Below are positions 1 through 11,017 of a stretch of DNA of 64,000 nt, piece by piece. A program made the translations under genes and the position numbers. The notes under the pieces were generated by a model that was given only the letters and a program-made list of their open reading frames with translations, made no database searches and had not been told where the DNA came from. Each line of letters opens with the position of its first letter. The first letter of the stretch is position 1. This DNA comes from Sinorhizobium fredii NGR234 (GTDB taxonomy: Bacteria; Pseudomonadota; Alphaproteobacteria; Rhizobiales; Rhizobiaceae), in NCBI RefSeq assembly GCF_000018545.1, contig NC_012587.1, positions 2,356,001 through 2,420,000 on the forward strand, in the 5' to 3' direction.

Positions 1-1492
1 CAAAGGCGGCGTGATCCACCGTGATCAGGCCCGTGGCCAGCAATTGGCGGAAAACCGATTGCCACGTGCGCGCCGGCAAGTCCTTGCCGGCACCGAAGAC
101 CGGCATGTCGACATGACCGAAGCGCTCGGTCTTCTCGTTGACGGTTCCCATCAGCACGTCGATGACATGACCGGTGCCGAACCGCTCGCCGGTCCGGTAG
201 ACAGCAGCGAGCGCCTTGATCGCCGCTTCCGTGCCGTCCCAGGTCTCGACCGGCTTCAGGCAGGTATCGCAGTGGCTGCAGCGGCCGGAATGCGCCTCGC
301 CGAAATGCGCGAGGATCGCCTGGCGCCGGCAGCCGGCCGTCTCGCAGATCGCCAGCAGGGAATTGAGCTTGGATCGCTCGATGCGCTTGATCTCGTCGGG
401 CGCCCCGCCCTCGTCTATCATGCGCCGCCGTTGGATGACGTCTGCCATGCCATAGGCCATCCAGACTTCCGATGGCAGCCCGTCGCGCCCTGCCCTTCCC
501 GTCTCCTGGTAATAGGCCTCGACCGAGCCCGGCAGGTCGAGATGCGCGACAAAACGCACGTCCGGCTTGTCGATCCCCATCCCAAAGGCGACGGTCGCCA
601 CCAGGCAGAGATTTTCCTCCTTCAGGAAAGCGTCCTGATGACGATCGCGCAAAGCCCGATCCATGCCGGCGTGATAGGGAAGCGCACGGATGCCTTGCTC
701 GCTCAGCCACTCGGCCGTGTCCTCGACCTTGGCGCGCGACAGGCAATAGACGATGCCGCTCGAATCCTTGAAGCGCGACAGGAAGCGCAACAGCTGCTGG
801 CGCGGCTGGTCGCGTTCGACGATCTCGTAGGCGATGTTCGGCCGGTCGAAGCTCGAGGTGAACACCCGCGCGCCGCCAAGCGCCAGCCGCTCGATGATGT
901 CGTCGCGCGTATGGTGGTCGGCGGTGGCCGTCAGCGCAATGCGCGGCACGCCGGGAAAACGCGACGCAAGGCAATCAAGGCCGCGATACTCGGGTCGAAA
1001 ATCGTGTCCCCACTGGGAGACGCAATGTGCCTCGTCGATGGCGAAGAGCGCGATGTCCATGTCGCCGATCATCTCGGCGAAGCCGTCGGTGACAGCACGC
1101 TCCGGCGTGACGTAGAGCAGGTCCAGTTCATCCGCCGCAAGCGCACGACGGACGGCGATCGCCTCGTCGCGGGTCAGGGAAGAGTTGAGCCCGGCAGCGC
1201 GAATGCCAAGCTGCTTCAGCGCCTCCACCTGATCGCGCATCAGGGCAATCAGCGGCGAGACGACGATGCCGACGCCCTTGCGGCATAGCGCCGGTATCTG
1301 GAAGCAGAGCGACTTGCCGGCCCCGGTCGGGAAAAGCACGACCGCATCACCGCCCGCCACCACCTGTTCGATTACGGCCTGCTGCTGGCCGCGGAAGGCG
1401 GAATAGCCGTAGATACGTTTGAGAATGTCGAGGGGATTGACGATGCCTTGCGGCTCGAACAGGCGTGCGGTGGTGTTGGGCGTTTCAGGCAT
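1..1492 (-). CDS. recQ: ATP-dependent DNA helicase RecQ (3' end beyond the window)
   Basis: Superfamily 2 DNA helicase that unwinds DNA 3' to 5' in recombination and fork repair. The minus strand is open from an ATG at 1492 to the window edge (497 codons; the family is usually about 600). It begins [16 protein letters not shown]. Visible motifs are Walker A PTGAGKS near residue 55, the DEAH box in [16 protein letters not shown], the helicase C-terminal HAGMDR and GRAGRDG motifs, and the RecQ zinc cysteines in CETAGCRR and CSHCDTC. The RQC/HRDC end is outside the window. It lies downstream of dnaG on the same strand, separated by a palindromic repeat. The family call is secure; the missing end cannot be judged. 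Confidence 0.95.
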   Translation of the reverse strand, partial: MPETPNTTARLFEPQGIVNPLDILKRIYGYSAFRGQQQAVIEQVVAGGDAVVLFPTGAGKSLCFQIPALCRKGVGIVVSPLIALMRDQVEALKQLGIRAAGLNSSLTRDEAIAVRRALAADELDLLYVTPERAVTDGFAEMIGDMDIALFAIDEAHCVSQWGHDFRPEYRGLDCLASRFPGVPRIALTATADHHTRDDIIERLALGGARVFTSSFDRPNIAYEIVERDQPRQQLLRFLSRFKDSSGIVYCLSRAKVEDTAEWLSEQGIRALPYHAGMDRALRDRHQDAFLKEENLCLVATVAFGMGIDKPDVRFVAHLDLPGSVEAYYQETGRAGRDGLPSEVWMAYGMADVIQRRRMIDEGGAPDEIKRIERSKLNSLLAICETAGCRRQAILAHFGEAHSGRCSHCDTCLKPVETWDGTEAAIKALAAVYRTGERFGTGHVIDVLMGTVNEKTERFGHVDMPVFGAGKDLPARTWQSVFRQLLATGLITVDHAAF

Positions 1493-1571
1493 GGAATGGC
1501 TTTCGTCGGGTGCAGTATGAGAAAAGTTGGATGAAAACGGACAAGAGTTGACTTGCGCCTCATCTGTAGCT

Positions 1572-1713
1572 TTGCCCCTCACCCTAGCCCTCTCCCCGCA
1601 AGCGGGGCGAGGGGGCAACCGCGTGTGCGCTCCATTGACGGTCGCCTCCCACTCCGGAGGCGGAAAATGGGGCAGTGCGAGCGCCCGCGAGCCGGCAGGC
1701 GGATGAGGGGCAA
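1572..1713. repeat. RIME-like palindromic intergenic element, copy 1
   Basis: About 142 bases bounded by a perfect 10-base inverted repeat, TTGCCCCTCA at 1572-1581 and TGAGGGGCAA at 1704-1713. Inside is a strong hairpin, CTCTCCCCGC-AAGC-GGGGCGAG, and a GCCGGCAGGCGG segment that recurs in the copies near 47.7 kb and 55.8 kb. It lies between recQ and dnaG. The architecture fits the rhizobial intergenic mosaic elements known from Sinorhizobium; the family name is from memory, the palindromes are seen directly. Confidence 0.75.
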
Positions 1714-1727
1714 TTCGCGAGAGGGCA

Positions 1728-3719
1728 TCACCGCGCCGCCGGCCCCTTGACCCGCCCCGAAAGCACCCCGAAGCCTTCGATGATCGCTTCCTGGTTCTCC
1801 AGCCGCGTCACTTCCAACTGAACCTCCTGAAGCGTGCGCAACAGTTGCGGCACGGCCTCGATATCGCCTTCCTCGGTTGCATACGCGAGCTCCCTTTCGA
1901 GCTCGCGACGCTGCCAGTTGAGCGCCTTGGTGCGCTTGTGCAGCGCCAGCGCCTGCAGGTAACCCTCGCGCGCATCTTCGGGCGCGGCCGCCGTCGTCGC
2001 GGTCCATAGCCGCGCATAGCGGATCTGCTGGTCGAGCGCGCCGATCAGGACGCCGAAGCCCTCCGTTTCCAGTTGTTCGACGAGCCCTTCCCGTGTCAGC
2101 CGAGGTCCGTTCGTCGCTGCCGCGTTCAAAACCGCCGCCCAGCAGCGCTGCAGATCGCGATGATCGAATTCGATCGTCGAGATCTCGTCATATTCGTCGA
2201 AAAGCAGTTGCGGGTGGTTGACGATCGTCAGCGCGAGTACGCTTTCGCGCAGCAAGGGCACAGCCTGCTGGCCACTGACAAGAGAGGAGCGCGCCAACCG
2301 GTCGGAAATCGTGGTCGGGCCGGCGTTTCGGTCGGCGCCGGCCTGGCGAAAGCCGCCGCCTTGCCGTCCGCCGCGATCTCGCCCGCCCCGCTCGAACGGC
2401 CGCCGTTCACTCCTGAACGGCGCACTGCCCTGCAAAAAGGCATTCAGCCGGTCGCGCATGTCCTGGCCGTAATGGCGGCGCACGCTCTCGTCGCCAACGA
2501 CCGAGGTCACCTGCCGCAGCCGCGCTTCGAGCTCGGCGCGTTTTTCCGGCGTGTCGAACCCGCCGCCCTGTACCTCGCGCATCCAGACCATGTCGGCCAG
2601 CGAGCGGGCATTGGCGAGCACCTTGTCGAACGGCTCGCGCCCTTCATGGCGGACGAGATCGTCCGGGTCCTTGCCGTCTGGCAGCATGGCGAAACGGACC
2701 GAACGGCCGGGCTTCAGATGCGGCAGCGCCAGATCGACGGCGCGGTTGGCCGCCCGGATGCCGGCACCGTCGCCGTCGAAGCAGAGCACCGGCTGCGCCG
2801 TCATCTTCCAGAGGAGATCGAGCTGATTCTCGGTGAGCGCCGTGCCAAGCGGTGCCACGGCATTCTCGAGACCCGCCTGGTGCAGCGCGATCACGTCCAT
2901 GTAGCCTTCGACGGCGATGATCGTTCCTGTTCCGTCCGCACCCTGCGAGGCCCGCCTTGCCCTGGCGAAATTGAAGAGCACGTTGCCCTTGTGGAAGAGC
3001 TCGGTCTCGTTGGAGTTCAGGTATTTGGCCGGCGCATCGGCCGACATCGCCCGCCCGCCGAAGGCGATCACCTTCTCGCGCGCCGAGAGGATCGGAAACA
3101 TGATGCGGTCGCGAAAGCGGTCGTAGGAGACCGGAACGTCCGGCCCATGCACGACGAGCCCACAGGCCTCGATCTGCTCCTTGCCGACGCTCTTGCCGGC
3201 GAGGAACTCCTTCAGCGCATTGCGGCTGTCCGGCGCAAAGCCCAGCCGGAAAGTCTCGATCGTGCGGCCGGTCAGTCCGCGTTCACGCAGATAGGCGCGT
3301 GCCTTCGCCCCCGTCGCGGCCTGGAGCTGGTCCTGAAAGAACTGCGTCGCCAGTTCCATGACGTCGAGAAGACTCGTTCGCTCCCTCTCCCGCCGCTCCG
3401 CCTGCGGATCGGGCTGCGGCATCGGAACGCCCGCCATATCGGCGATCTGCTGCACCGCTTCGGGGAAGCTCAGACCCTCGAGGTCGGTCAGGAAACGGAA
3501 ATGGTCACCGGAAACGCCGCAGCCGAAGCAATGATAGCGGCTCTTGCGGTCCTCGCAATGAAAGCTCGGCGACTTCTCGCCGTGAAAAGGGCAACAGGCC
3601 CAGTAGTCGCCGCGCGACACATTGGTCTTGCGCCGGTCCCAGGTGACACGCTTGCCGATCACGTCCGAAATCGGGACGCGGTCGCGGATCTCGTCAAGGA
3701 AGGACGGTGAAAAGCGCAT
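1728..3719 (-). CDS. dnaG: DNA primase DnaG
   Basis: Synthesises RNA primers for replication, acting with the DnaB helicase. The 663-residue product has the CHC2 zinc ribbon near residues 40-64 ([15 protein letters not shown], then [11 protein letters not shown]), and a TOPRIM domain near residues 250-340 with [11 protein letters not shown] and the acidic FDGDGAG motif. An Arg/Gly-rich linker ([16 protein letters not shown]) precedes the helicase-binding C-terminus. The start [16 protein letters not shown] was chosen because AGAGG lies seven bases upstream of its ATG and it is the conserved primase N-terminus; an in-frame extension upstream adds 30 unlikely residues. Length is normal for rhizobial DnaG. 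rpoD, a common partner, is not seen here. Confidence 0.97.
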   Translation of the reverse strand: MRFSPSFLDEIRDRVPISDVIGKRVTWDRRKTNVSRGDYWACCPFHGEKSPSFHCEDRKSRYHCFGCGVSGDHFRFLTDLEGLSFPEAVQQIADMAGVPMPQPDPQAERRERERTSLLDVMELATQFFQDQLQAATGAKARAYLRERGLTGRTIETFRLGFAPDSRNALKEFLAGKSVGKEQIEACGLVVHGPDVPVSYDRFRDRIMFPILSAREKVIAFGGRAMSADAPAKYLNSNETELFHKGNVLFNFARARRASQGADGTGTIIAVEGYMDVIALHQAGLENAVAPLGTALTENQLDLLWKMTAQPVLCFDGDGAGIRAANRAVDLALPHLKPGRSVRFAMLPDGKDPDDLVRHEGREPFDKVLANARSLADMVWMREVQGGGFDTPEKRAELEARLRQVTSVVGDESVRRHYGQDMRDRLNAFLQGSAPFRSERRPFERGGRDRGGRQGGGFRQAGADRNAGPTTISDRLARSSLVSGQQAVPLLRESVLALTIVNHPQLLFDEYDEISTIEFDHRDLQRCWAAVLNAAATNGPRLTREGLVEQLETEGFGVLIGALDQQIRYARLWTATTAAAPEDAREGYLQALALHKRTKALNWQRRELERELAYATEEGDIEAVPQLLRTLQEVQLEVTRLENQEAIIEGFGVLSGRVKGPAAR

Positions 3720-3861
3720 GAATACCTCTGGCCAGCTTCCATATAAGCGGCATGGCTGGAGGAAGCCACCGTTCCCCATCGATCTTGCCCGCTTTTCACA
3801 GGCGGCCATCGAAGAGGATGGGAACTGAGGCGCCGCCGCGGATCAGGCGCGGCGCAGTGGA

Positions 3862-4311
3862 CTACTTCAACAGTTCCTTGATGATGCCGGAAGCTTTTGC
3901 GAAATCCATTTGGCCGGGATAGCGCTCCTTCAGCGCATTCATGACCTTGCCCATGTCGCGCAGCCCCTGGGCGCCCGTTTCCTGGATGATCGCGACGCAG
4001 AGTTCCCTCACCTTTTCCTCGGAGAACTGCTCGGGCAGGAACTCGTTGATGATGGAGATTTCCTGCCGCTCCTGCTCGGCGAGTTCCGGGCGGCCGCCCT
4101 GATCGTAGATACGTGCCGATTCTTCGCGTTGCTTGATCATCTTGGCGAGGATCTGCATGATCTCGTCGTCGCCGGCCGGCCCCTTGCTTTGGCCGCGGTT
4201 GGCGATGTCGCGGTCCTTGATGGCCGCCTGGATCAGCCGAACGGTCGAAGTGCGTCGGCTATCCTTGGCCTTCAGCGCTTCCTTCAGGGCATTTGCGAAT
4301 TGCTCGCGCAT
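3862..4311 (-). CDS. GatB/YqeY domain protein
   Basis: A 149-residue helical protein of the YqeY family, related to the tRNA-binding tail of the GatB amidotransferase subunit; the family's exact role is not settled. Family-typical stretches include TVRLIQAAIKDRDIANRG near the start, INEFLPEQFSEEKV in the middle and GKVMNALKERYPGQMDFAKAS at the end. An in-frame ATG four codons upstream (4323) exists, but GGAGAAAGAG sits directly before the ATG at 4311, so the shorter form MREQFANALKE is preferred. It is divergent from carA and codirectional with dnaG downstream, which is a common arrangement in Rhizobiales as far as I recall. Confidence 0.9.
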   Translation of the reverse strand: MREQFANALKEALKAKDSRRTSTVRLIQAAIKDRDIANRGQSKGPAGDDEIMQILAKMIKQREESARIYDQGGRPELAEQERQEISIINEFLPEQFSEEKVRELCVAIIQETGAQGLRDMGKVMNALKERYPGQMDFAKASGIIKELLK

Positions 4312-4474
4312 CTCTTTCTCCATGCCGAAGCCGGCCCGCGCTGCCTGCGGGCGGAGCCGTTCCTTGCCTTATTGTCGTCGCCGTCTTAAACCAGTGCGGC
4401 AGGTACAATCAAACCTAATACGCAACTGTTTGAATTATAACGAACTTTATTTCCGGACAATTCACCGCGGCCGG

Positions 4475-4503
4475 TTGACCCGGTTAACGCCTTTGTCTAT
4501 TTT
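4475..4503 (+). promoter_or_regulatory. candidate sigma-70 promoter for carA
   Basis: TTGACC at 4475-4480 and TATTTT at 4498-4503 are separated by exactly 17 bases, close to the rhizobial CTTGAC-N17-CTATAT pattern. It would place the transcription start near 4510 and give carA a leader of about 125 nt. That leader contains a 16-codon ORF, MNLFLAGLPRAMPHAI, at 4527-4577, which lacks a clear ribosome site. Read by eye only. Confidence 0.5.
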
Positions 4504-4635
4504 CCGGCACCTGCACGAACATCGGCATGAACCTCTTTCTCGCGGGGCTTCCGCGCGCCATGCCGCATGCAATTTGAAATGGGGCTGAACCGACCGGCTT
4601 GAAGCCGCGCCTTCCGCCGCAACGGGATAGGAACG

Positions 4636-5841
4636 ATGACCGCGACACCCGCATGGACAACCCAGAAACCCACCGCTTTGCTCGTTCTGGCCGACGGCAC
4701 GGTGATCGAAGGCAAGGGCATCGGCGCGACCGGCAAGGTTCAGGCCGAGGTCTGCTTCAACACGGCGCTGACCGGCTATCAGGAAATCCTCACCGATCCC
4801 TCCTATCTCGGCCAGATCGTCACCTTCACCTTCCCGCATATCGGCAACATCGGTGCCAATGACGAGGATATCGAGGATCTGACGCCTGCCGCCCGCCACG
4901 GCGCCGTCGGGGTGATCTTCAAGGCCGATATCACCGATCCCTCCAACTACCGGGCTGCCAAGCACCTTGACGCCTGGCTGAAGGCGCGCGGCGTCATCGG
5001 GCTCTGCGGCATCGACACGCGGGCGCTGACCGCCTGGATCCGCGAGAACGGCATGCCGAACGCGGTGATTGCCCACGACCCGTCCGGCGTCTTCGACATC
5101 CAAACGCTGAAGGCGGAAGCGAAGGCCTGGAGCGGTCTGGTTGGGCTCGACCTGGCCAAGGTCGCGACCTCCGGTCAGTCCTACCGCTGGAACGAGAAGC
5201 CTTGGGCATGGAATGAGGGCCACGCCACACTTGGCGAGACCGAAGCGGCCTATCACGTCGTGGCGCTCGACTATGGCGTCAAGCGCAACATTCTGCGCCT
5301 CTTCGCCGGCCTCGATTGCCGGGTCACGGTCGTTCCGGCCGCGACGAGCGCTGACGAAGTCCTGGCGCTCAAGCCGGACGGCATCTTTCTCTCGAACGGC
5401 CCGGGCGACCCGGCCGCCACCGGCGAATATGCGGTACCGGTGATCAAAAACCTGCTGAAGAGCGACATCCCGGTCTTCGGCATCTGCCTCGGCCACCAGA
5501 TGCTGGCGCTGGCGCTTGGCGCCAAGACCGAGAAGATGCATCAGGGCCACCACGGCGCCAACCACCCGGTGAAGGACCACACGACCGGCAAGGTCGAGAT
5601 CGTCTCGATGAACCACGGCTTCGCGGTCGATTCGAAGTCGCTGCCGGAAGGTGTTGAAGAGACTCACATCTCGCTTTTCGACGGCACCAATTGCGGCCTG
5701 CGCGTCAACGGCAAGCCGGTCTTCTCGGTCCAGCACCATCCGGAAGCCTCGCCGGGCCCGCAGGACAGCCATTATCTGTTCCGTCGCTTCCTCAACCTGA
5801 TCCGCGAGAAGAAGGGCGAACCGGCGCTCGCCGAACGCTGA
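4636..5841 (+). CDS. carA: carbamoyl-phosphate synthase small subunit (glutamine amidotransferase)
   Basis: Hydrolyses glutamine and channels ammonia to CarB to form carbamoyl phosphate for arginine and pyrimidine synthesis. The 401-residue product has the CarA N-terminal domain (LADGTVIEGKGIGATG, FNTALTGYQEILTDPSY) and a class I amidotransferase domain with the nucleophile in FGICLGHQMLALALG near residue 283 and the His/Glu pair in VQHHPEASPGP near residue 365. The ATG follows GGGATAGGAACG. Length is normal. carB is not adjacent; a palindromic repeat carrying an IS follows directly. Confidence 0.97.
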   Translation: MTATPAWTTQKPTALLVLADGTVIEGKGIGATGKVQAEVCFNTALTGYQEILTDPSYLGQIVTFTFPHIGNIGANDEDIEDLTPAARHGAVGVIFKADITDPSNYRAAKHLDAWLKARGVIGLCGIDTRALTAWIRENGMPNAVIAHDPSGVFDIQTLKAEAKAWSGLVGLDLAKVATSGQSYRWNEKPWAWNEGHATLGETEAAYHVVALDYGVKRNILRLFAGLDCRVTVVPAATSADEVLALKPDGIFLSNGPGDPAATGEYAVPVIKNLLKSDIPVFGICLGHQMLALALGAKTEKMHQGHHGANHPVKDHTTGKVEIVSMNHGFAVDSKSLPEGVEETHISLFDGTNCGLRVNGKPVFSVQHHPEASPGPQDSHYLFRRFLNLIREKKGEPALAER

Positions 5842-6039
5842 GAGCAATCGCGCCCGTCTGGCTGCCAGAGGAGACAACCCCCTCTGGCCTGCCGGCCATC
5901 TCCCCCACAAGGGGGGAGAATACGCGCGGCTGCCGATCGCTCGGACCGAAACGCGCCTACAAGCGGAACCCTGACGCCTACAAGCGGACCCTCAATTGAA
6001 GCCACAGAGGGCGCCCCGTCGATTCTCCCCCCTTGTGGG

Positions 6040-7243
6040 CAGGGCTATCGCATATGAGTAAAGAACTCATGGAAGAAATCTCTGTTCCAGTTTACGCGGC
6101 GCATTTTGCTTGCGATGGGCTTGTCGAGTGGGTGGGCCGCCAAGATGTCGCGCGCCAGCCTGCGGATGACGGCAAGATTTTGCGGGGCATTGTCCTTGCG
6201 GCTGCGGGCGTCGTCTTCGTGGAAGACGACGTCGAGGCTCCAGTGCAATTGGTTCTCGATCGTCCAGTGGGCGCGCACGACCTCGGCGAGCTTGTGAGGC
6301 GCAAGTACTTTGGAGAGGGCGATATAGCGCACGGAGGTCACCGCCCTGCCGTCGGCGCCCTGCCGCGTGGCCTGGATGCGGCCGATCGCCTTCAGACCGG
6401 GAAAGGCGGGCGCTTGCTTGAACGCCTTGAGTGGCAGGACGCTGGCGCGGCGGGTTTCGAGGCGGCCGTGGCCGGTCTCGCGGGTCTCGTGGAAGGCGAG
6501 GTCACCGGCCGCGTCGGCCGCCACGAAGCCGGCTTCGGCGCAGGCAAAGAGCCGGCCGCGATTGGCCTTGAGCGCCAGGGCATAATGCGCCTTGCGCCCG
6601 ATCAGCGCCTTGGCCGTGTCGGGGCGGCAATGCAGCGCGTCCGCCGTGACGATGCAGCCCTTCAGGTCGATGCTCTTCAGCAGCGCCAGCGTTGCGGCGA
6701 CCTCGTCGGAACCTTCCGCCCGTTTGGTCGCCACCGACAGCCGCGTCTCGGCATCCCAGACGCTCACCATCACCGGCGGCATGAAGGCGCGTCCCTTTTC
6801 ATAGCCGCGCCGCAACGCCTTGCCGTCGACCGCCACCACACCGCGCGGGCGCGGGCCGAGGCCCAGCCCCTGGCGCAGCGCCGCCAGAAAGGCGCCGAGC
6901 GCCCGCGCCAGTTCGTCCGGGTCGATGAGCCGGAAGATGCGGCTGAAGGTGTCGTGGCTCGGGCAGCCGTGCCGGAGCGTGACGATCTCCTTCAGTTCCG
7001 CTTCCCGGCCCTCGACGAATTCTGCGATCTCCACGCAGTTCTTCGCCCCGCAGAGCGTCGCCGCCAGCGCCAGAAACAGCAGCTCGGCCAGATCATGCCG
7101 CGCATTGATGTCGCGCGGATCATGTATTTCCCGTAAAATCGACAGAGCAAACGGCATCAAGGCGCCCTCGTAAAAGAGAAAGCCTTCCAAGAATCCATTC
7201 AAAGCTTCCTGGCAATACCTAATACTGATATGCGATTCCCCTG
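6040..7243 (-). mobile_element. ISAs1-family insertion sequence with intact ends
   Basis: A 1204-base element. The left end CAGGGCTATCGCATATGAG (6040-6058) is the imperfect inverted repeat of the right end, which reads CAGGGGAATCGCATATCAG on the minus strand (7225-7243). The 10-base direct repeat CCCTTGTGGG occurs at 6030-6039 and 7244-7253, the duplication size expected for the ISAs1 family. One intact transposase gene fills the element. Intact ends, target duplication and ORF point to a recent insertion. Confidence 0.9.
6045..7202 (-). CDS. ISAs1-family DDE transposase
   Basis: A 385-residue transposase related to the H-repeat-associated proteins. It has the N-terminal DDE-associated region (LREIHDPRDINARHDLAELL, then CPSHDTFSRIFRLID), the central acidic catalytic segment VVAVDGKALRRGYEKG, DALHCRPDTAKALIGRKAHY, and the C-terminal WTIENQLHWSLDVVFHEDDARSR with the last catalytic Glu region. 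The stop codon falls inside the left terminal repeat, a compact IS layout. The start may be the Met at residue 16 (MPFALSILREI) rather than the first Met. No frameshift or internal stop is visible, so it is probably functional. Confidence 0.93.
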   Translation of the reverse strand: MNGFLEGFLFYEGALMPFALSILREIHDPRDINARHDLAELLFLALAATLCGAKNCVEIAEFVEGREAELKEIVTLRHGCPSHDTFSRIFRLIDPDELARALGAFLAALRQGLGLGPRPRGVVAVDGKALRRGYEKGRAFMPPVMVSVWDAETRLSVATKRAEGSDEVAATLALLKSIDLKGCIVTADALHCRPDTAKALIGRKAHYALALKANRGRLFACAEAGFVAADAAGDLAFHETRETGHGRLETRRASVLPLKAFKQAPAFPGLKAIGRIQATRQGADGRAVTSVRYIALSKVLAPHKLAEVVRAHWTIENQLHWSLDVVFHEDDARSRKDNAPQNLAVIRRLARDILAAHPLDKPIASKMRRVNWNRDFFHEFFTHMR

Positions 7244-7365
7244 CCCTTGTGGGGGAGATGGCCGGCAGGCCAGAGGGGGTATTGCCGCCAGCCCCGTCAT
7301 ATCCGAAGAGAATGTCGTAGGCTCAACCCGTTAGCATCTCGCCCTGACTCGAAATCTGAACATGA

Positions 7366-7393
7366 AAGAGCCCGCCGCAAAGGGCCGGCTCTT
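7366..7393 (-). terminator. intrinsic terminator of the aminotransferase gene
   Basis: AAGAGCC at 7366-7372 pairs with GGCTCTT at 7387-7393, with additional G-C pairs inside. On the minus strand the stem ends in a short T run. It lies about 20 bases beyond the stop codon of the minus-strand aminotransferase gene. Confidence 0.65.
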
Positions 7394-7414
7394 CATCAGT
7401 GATAATCGCTGCGC

Positions 7415-9056
<1,642 letters not shown>

Positions 9057-9440
9057 ATGTTTCTCGACGACGAAATCGCTTCGACGCGTACAGGCCGCAA
9101 CGAGGCCCGCTGGGGATTTTATCTCGCGCTGGCGGCTCTCGCAGTCTGCATGGTGATGATCTTTGGACTGGTGGTCGAGACGTCGGCCCAGGCGGCGGAG
9201 CCGGAACAGCAATCCGGCGCGGCAGCAAAGCTTGCCATGCTGGTCGTTGCCGACCCCGCCTCGGCGGCTCCGTCGGGGCCGGTCGGGCTCGATAGACCGC
9301 AAATGCCGACGGAAGGTGACCGGCAGATCCTCGCCGGCGCGACGCTGCTCGCCGCCGCCCTCACGGCCGGCACCACTTTTGTCGTCGGCAGCCAGGTCGC
9401 CGCGTTCAGCAGGGCGAGAAGCAGACGCCATGGCCGATAA
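9057..9440 (+). CDS. small membrane protein of unknown function
   Basis: A 127-residue protein not recognised as a named family. After a short charged N-terminus (MFLDDEIASTRTGRNEARW) there is one hydrophobic helix (FYLALAALAVCMVMIFGLVV), a proline-rich extracytoplasmic stretch, a second hydrophobic region (ILAGATLLAAALTAGTTFVV) and a basic tail RARSRRHGR. An ATG four codons upstream (9045) is also possible; the one at 9057 is preceded by GGGGGTCGCT. Its 3' end overlaps the next gene by 11 bases in ATGGCCGATAA, suggesting translational coupling. Confidence 0.65.
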   Translation: MFLDDEIASTRTGRNEARWGFYLALAALAVCMVMIFGLVVETSAQAAEPEQQSGAAAKLAMLVVADPASAAPSGPVGLDRPQMPTEGDRQILAGATLLAAALTAGTTFVVGSQVAAFSRARSRRHGR

Positions 9441-9624
9441 CGAAGACGACCTGCCTGGACAACGCGCCGGTTTCCTTGCCCGGCTGTCGGCCACCGAAAC
9501 GATCATCGTGGCGATCATCGCCATGGTTGCCCTTGCCGGCTTGATGCTGATCGGCAAGGATTTTTACATGAAAGCCAAGAGCGAGCATTTCGCAGCGGAG
9601 AAGCAGCTCACAAGCAGCAGCTAG
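9430..9624 (+). CDS. small single-span membrane protein
   Basis: A 64-residue ORF beginning MADNEDDLPGQRAGFLARLS, followed by one strongly hydrophobic helix (TIIVAIIAMVALAGLMLIG) and a charged tail DFYMKAKSEHFAAEKQ. It overlaps the previous gene by 11 bases in another frame, as coupled genes do, so the two proteins may act together in the inner membrane. No family recognised; an acidic N-terminus and basic tail suggest an N-in or hairpin-free topology that I cannot settle by eye. Confidence 0.65.
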   Translation: MADNEDDLPGQRAGFLARLSATETIIVAIIAMVALAGLMLIGKDFYMKAKSEHFAAEKQLTSSS

Positions 9625-9826
9625 GGGTCAATATCGAGCCCTTCTGACGCCGCGCCTTCAAGGAAGCGGCACTCCCGCGCGTTGCCGCCCGCACCCGCGA
9701 TAAAGCCGTTTTGATCGAATTTGACTTGAAGCAACGGCGGCTGAGTACCAGTTTCTTTCCTGAACGGAAAAGAGCGGCCGAATCTGCTTCAGCAGGCTTG
9801 CCGCCGCGTTAGGAGTGTCGAATCGC

Positions 9827-11008
9827 ATGCGGCCCGGGCAGTGGACAAGAACCAAGCTAAGCCAGATCGGCGCGGCGCTCGCCCTGCCCCTGGCCGCAGC
9901 CTCGTTCCTGTCGGTCGCCCTGCCTGCCGCTGCTCAACAGGTCCGGGAATTCCAGACGCAGACGGGAACCCTCCTTGTCGAGACACTGGCGGGCGGGCTC
10001 CAGCACCCCTGGGCGGTCGAAGTCATGCCGGACGGCGCACTGATCATCACCGAACGGCCAGGACGCCTGCGCATCCTCCGTGACGGCAAGCTCTCCGCTG
10101 CGGTAAAAGGCGTTCCGGACGTCGCCGAACATGGCCAGGGCGGCCTGCTCGACATTGCGCTCGACCCGCAATTTTCCGCCAACCGCGCCCTGTACCTCAC
10201 CCTCTCGGCCCGCGGCGACGGCGGCTACGGCACCGTTCTGGTGCGGGCGACGCTCTCCGCCGACCAGCGGAGTCTGACGGATGTGCAGGAAATCTTCCGG
10301 ATGAGCCGGTTCACGCGGGCCGGCCAGCACTTCGGTTCGCGCATCGCCATTGATCGCGACGGCAGCCTTTTCTTCGGCATTGGCGACCGGGGCGATGGCG
10401 AGCGCGCCCAGGATCCGCGCGACCACGCCGGCGCCATCCTGCACATCAATGCCGATGGTTCCATCCCCGCCTCCAACCCTTATCGTGTCGGTACCGAGGG
10501 CCGTCCGGAGATCTGGTCGAAGGGGCACCGCAACCCCCAGGGCATTACCTTCGATCCGGCCGACGGCAAGCTCCTGACCGTCGAGCATGGGGCACGCGGC
10601 GGTGACGAAGTGAACAACCCGCAACCGGGCAAGAACTACGGCTGGCCGCTGATCACCTACGGCAAGGACTATTCCGGCGCGGAGATCGGTGAAGGGACGG
10701 CCAAGGACGGCTTGGAGCAGCCTCTTTACTACTGGGATCCCTCGATCGCTCCCGGCGCGCTCGCCGTCTATCGCGGCAGCATGTTTCCGGAATGGAACGG
10801 CAACCTGCTGGTCGCGGCGCTGAAATACCAGTTGCTGGCGCGCCTGGAGCGAGACGACACCGGCGCGATCACGTCCGAGGAACGGTTGTTCGATGGCGAG
10901 TTCGGCCGCATCCGCGATGTGGTCGTCGCGCCGGACGGTGCGCTGCTCATGGTGACCGACGAGCAGAATGGAGCCGTTCTCCGGGTCTCGAAGGCGCCGA
11001 CCCAGTGA
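9827..11008 (+). CDS. periplasmic PQQ-dependent sugar dehydrogenase, YliI/Asd type
   Basis: A 393-residue six-bladed propeller of the soluble aldose/glucose-sorbosone dehydrogenase family, which oxidises aldoses using PQQ. An N-terminal Sec signal (TKLSQIGAALALPLAAASFL, cut after AAAQ near residue 37) targets it to the periplasm. Family signatures are LQHPWAVEVMPDGALIITER, GQGGLLDIALDPQF, HFGSRIAIDRDGSLFFGIGD, the GHRNPQGITFDPADGKL segment and EHGARGGDEVNNPQPGKNYGWP. The ATG at 9827 is preferred because AGGAG lies 11 bases upstream; a GTG at 9815 touches that site. It is unlinked to PQQ synthesis genes here. Substrate unknown. Confidence 0.88.
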   Translation: MRPGQWTRTKLSQIGAALALPLAAASFLSVALPAAAQQVREFQTQTGTLLVETLAGGLQHPWAVEVMPDGALIITERPGRLRILRDGKLSAAVKGVPDVAEHGQGGLLDIALDPQFSANRALYLTLSARGDGGYGTVLVRATLSADQRSLTDVQEIFRMSRFTRAGQHFGSRIAIDRDGSLFFGIGDRGDGERAQDPRDHAGAILHINADGSIPASNPYRVGTEGRPEIWSKGHRNPQGITFDPADGKLLTVEHGARGGDEVNNPQPGKNYGWPLITYGKDYSGAEIGEGTAKDGLEQPLYYWDPSIAPGALAVYRGSMFPEWNGNLLVAALKYQLLARLERDDTGAITSEERLFDGEFGRIRDVVVAPDGALLMVTDEQNGAVLRVSKAPTQ

Positions 11009-11017
11009 GGCATCACT

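Larger units (their letters stand above)
5877..7280. repeat. RIME-like palindromic element, copy 2, split by an IS
   Basis: A perfect 36-base inverted repeat lies at 5877-5912 and 7245-7280 (core CCTCTGGCCTGCCGGCC). Without the 1.2-kb insertion and its 10-base duplication it would be a roughly 190-base palindromic intergenic element between carA and the aminotransferase gene. A second internal palindrome pairs the CCCCCACAAGGGGGG region near 5905 with CTCCCCCCTTGTGGG at 6025-6039, the arm into which the IS inserted. Confidence 0.75.

Noticed and set aside
2073..3710. 545-codon plus-strand ORF
   Set aside because: Lies antisense within dnaG, whose motifs are unambiguous.
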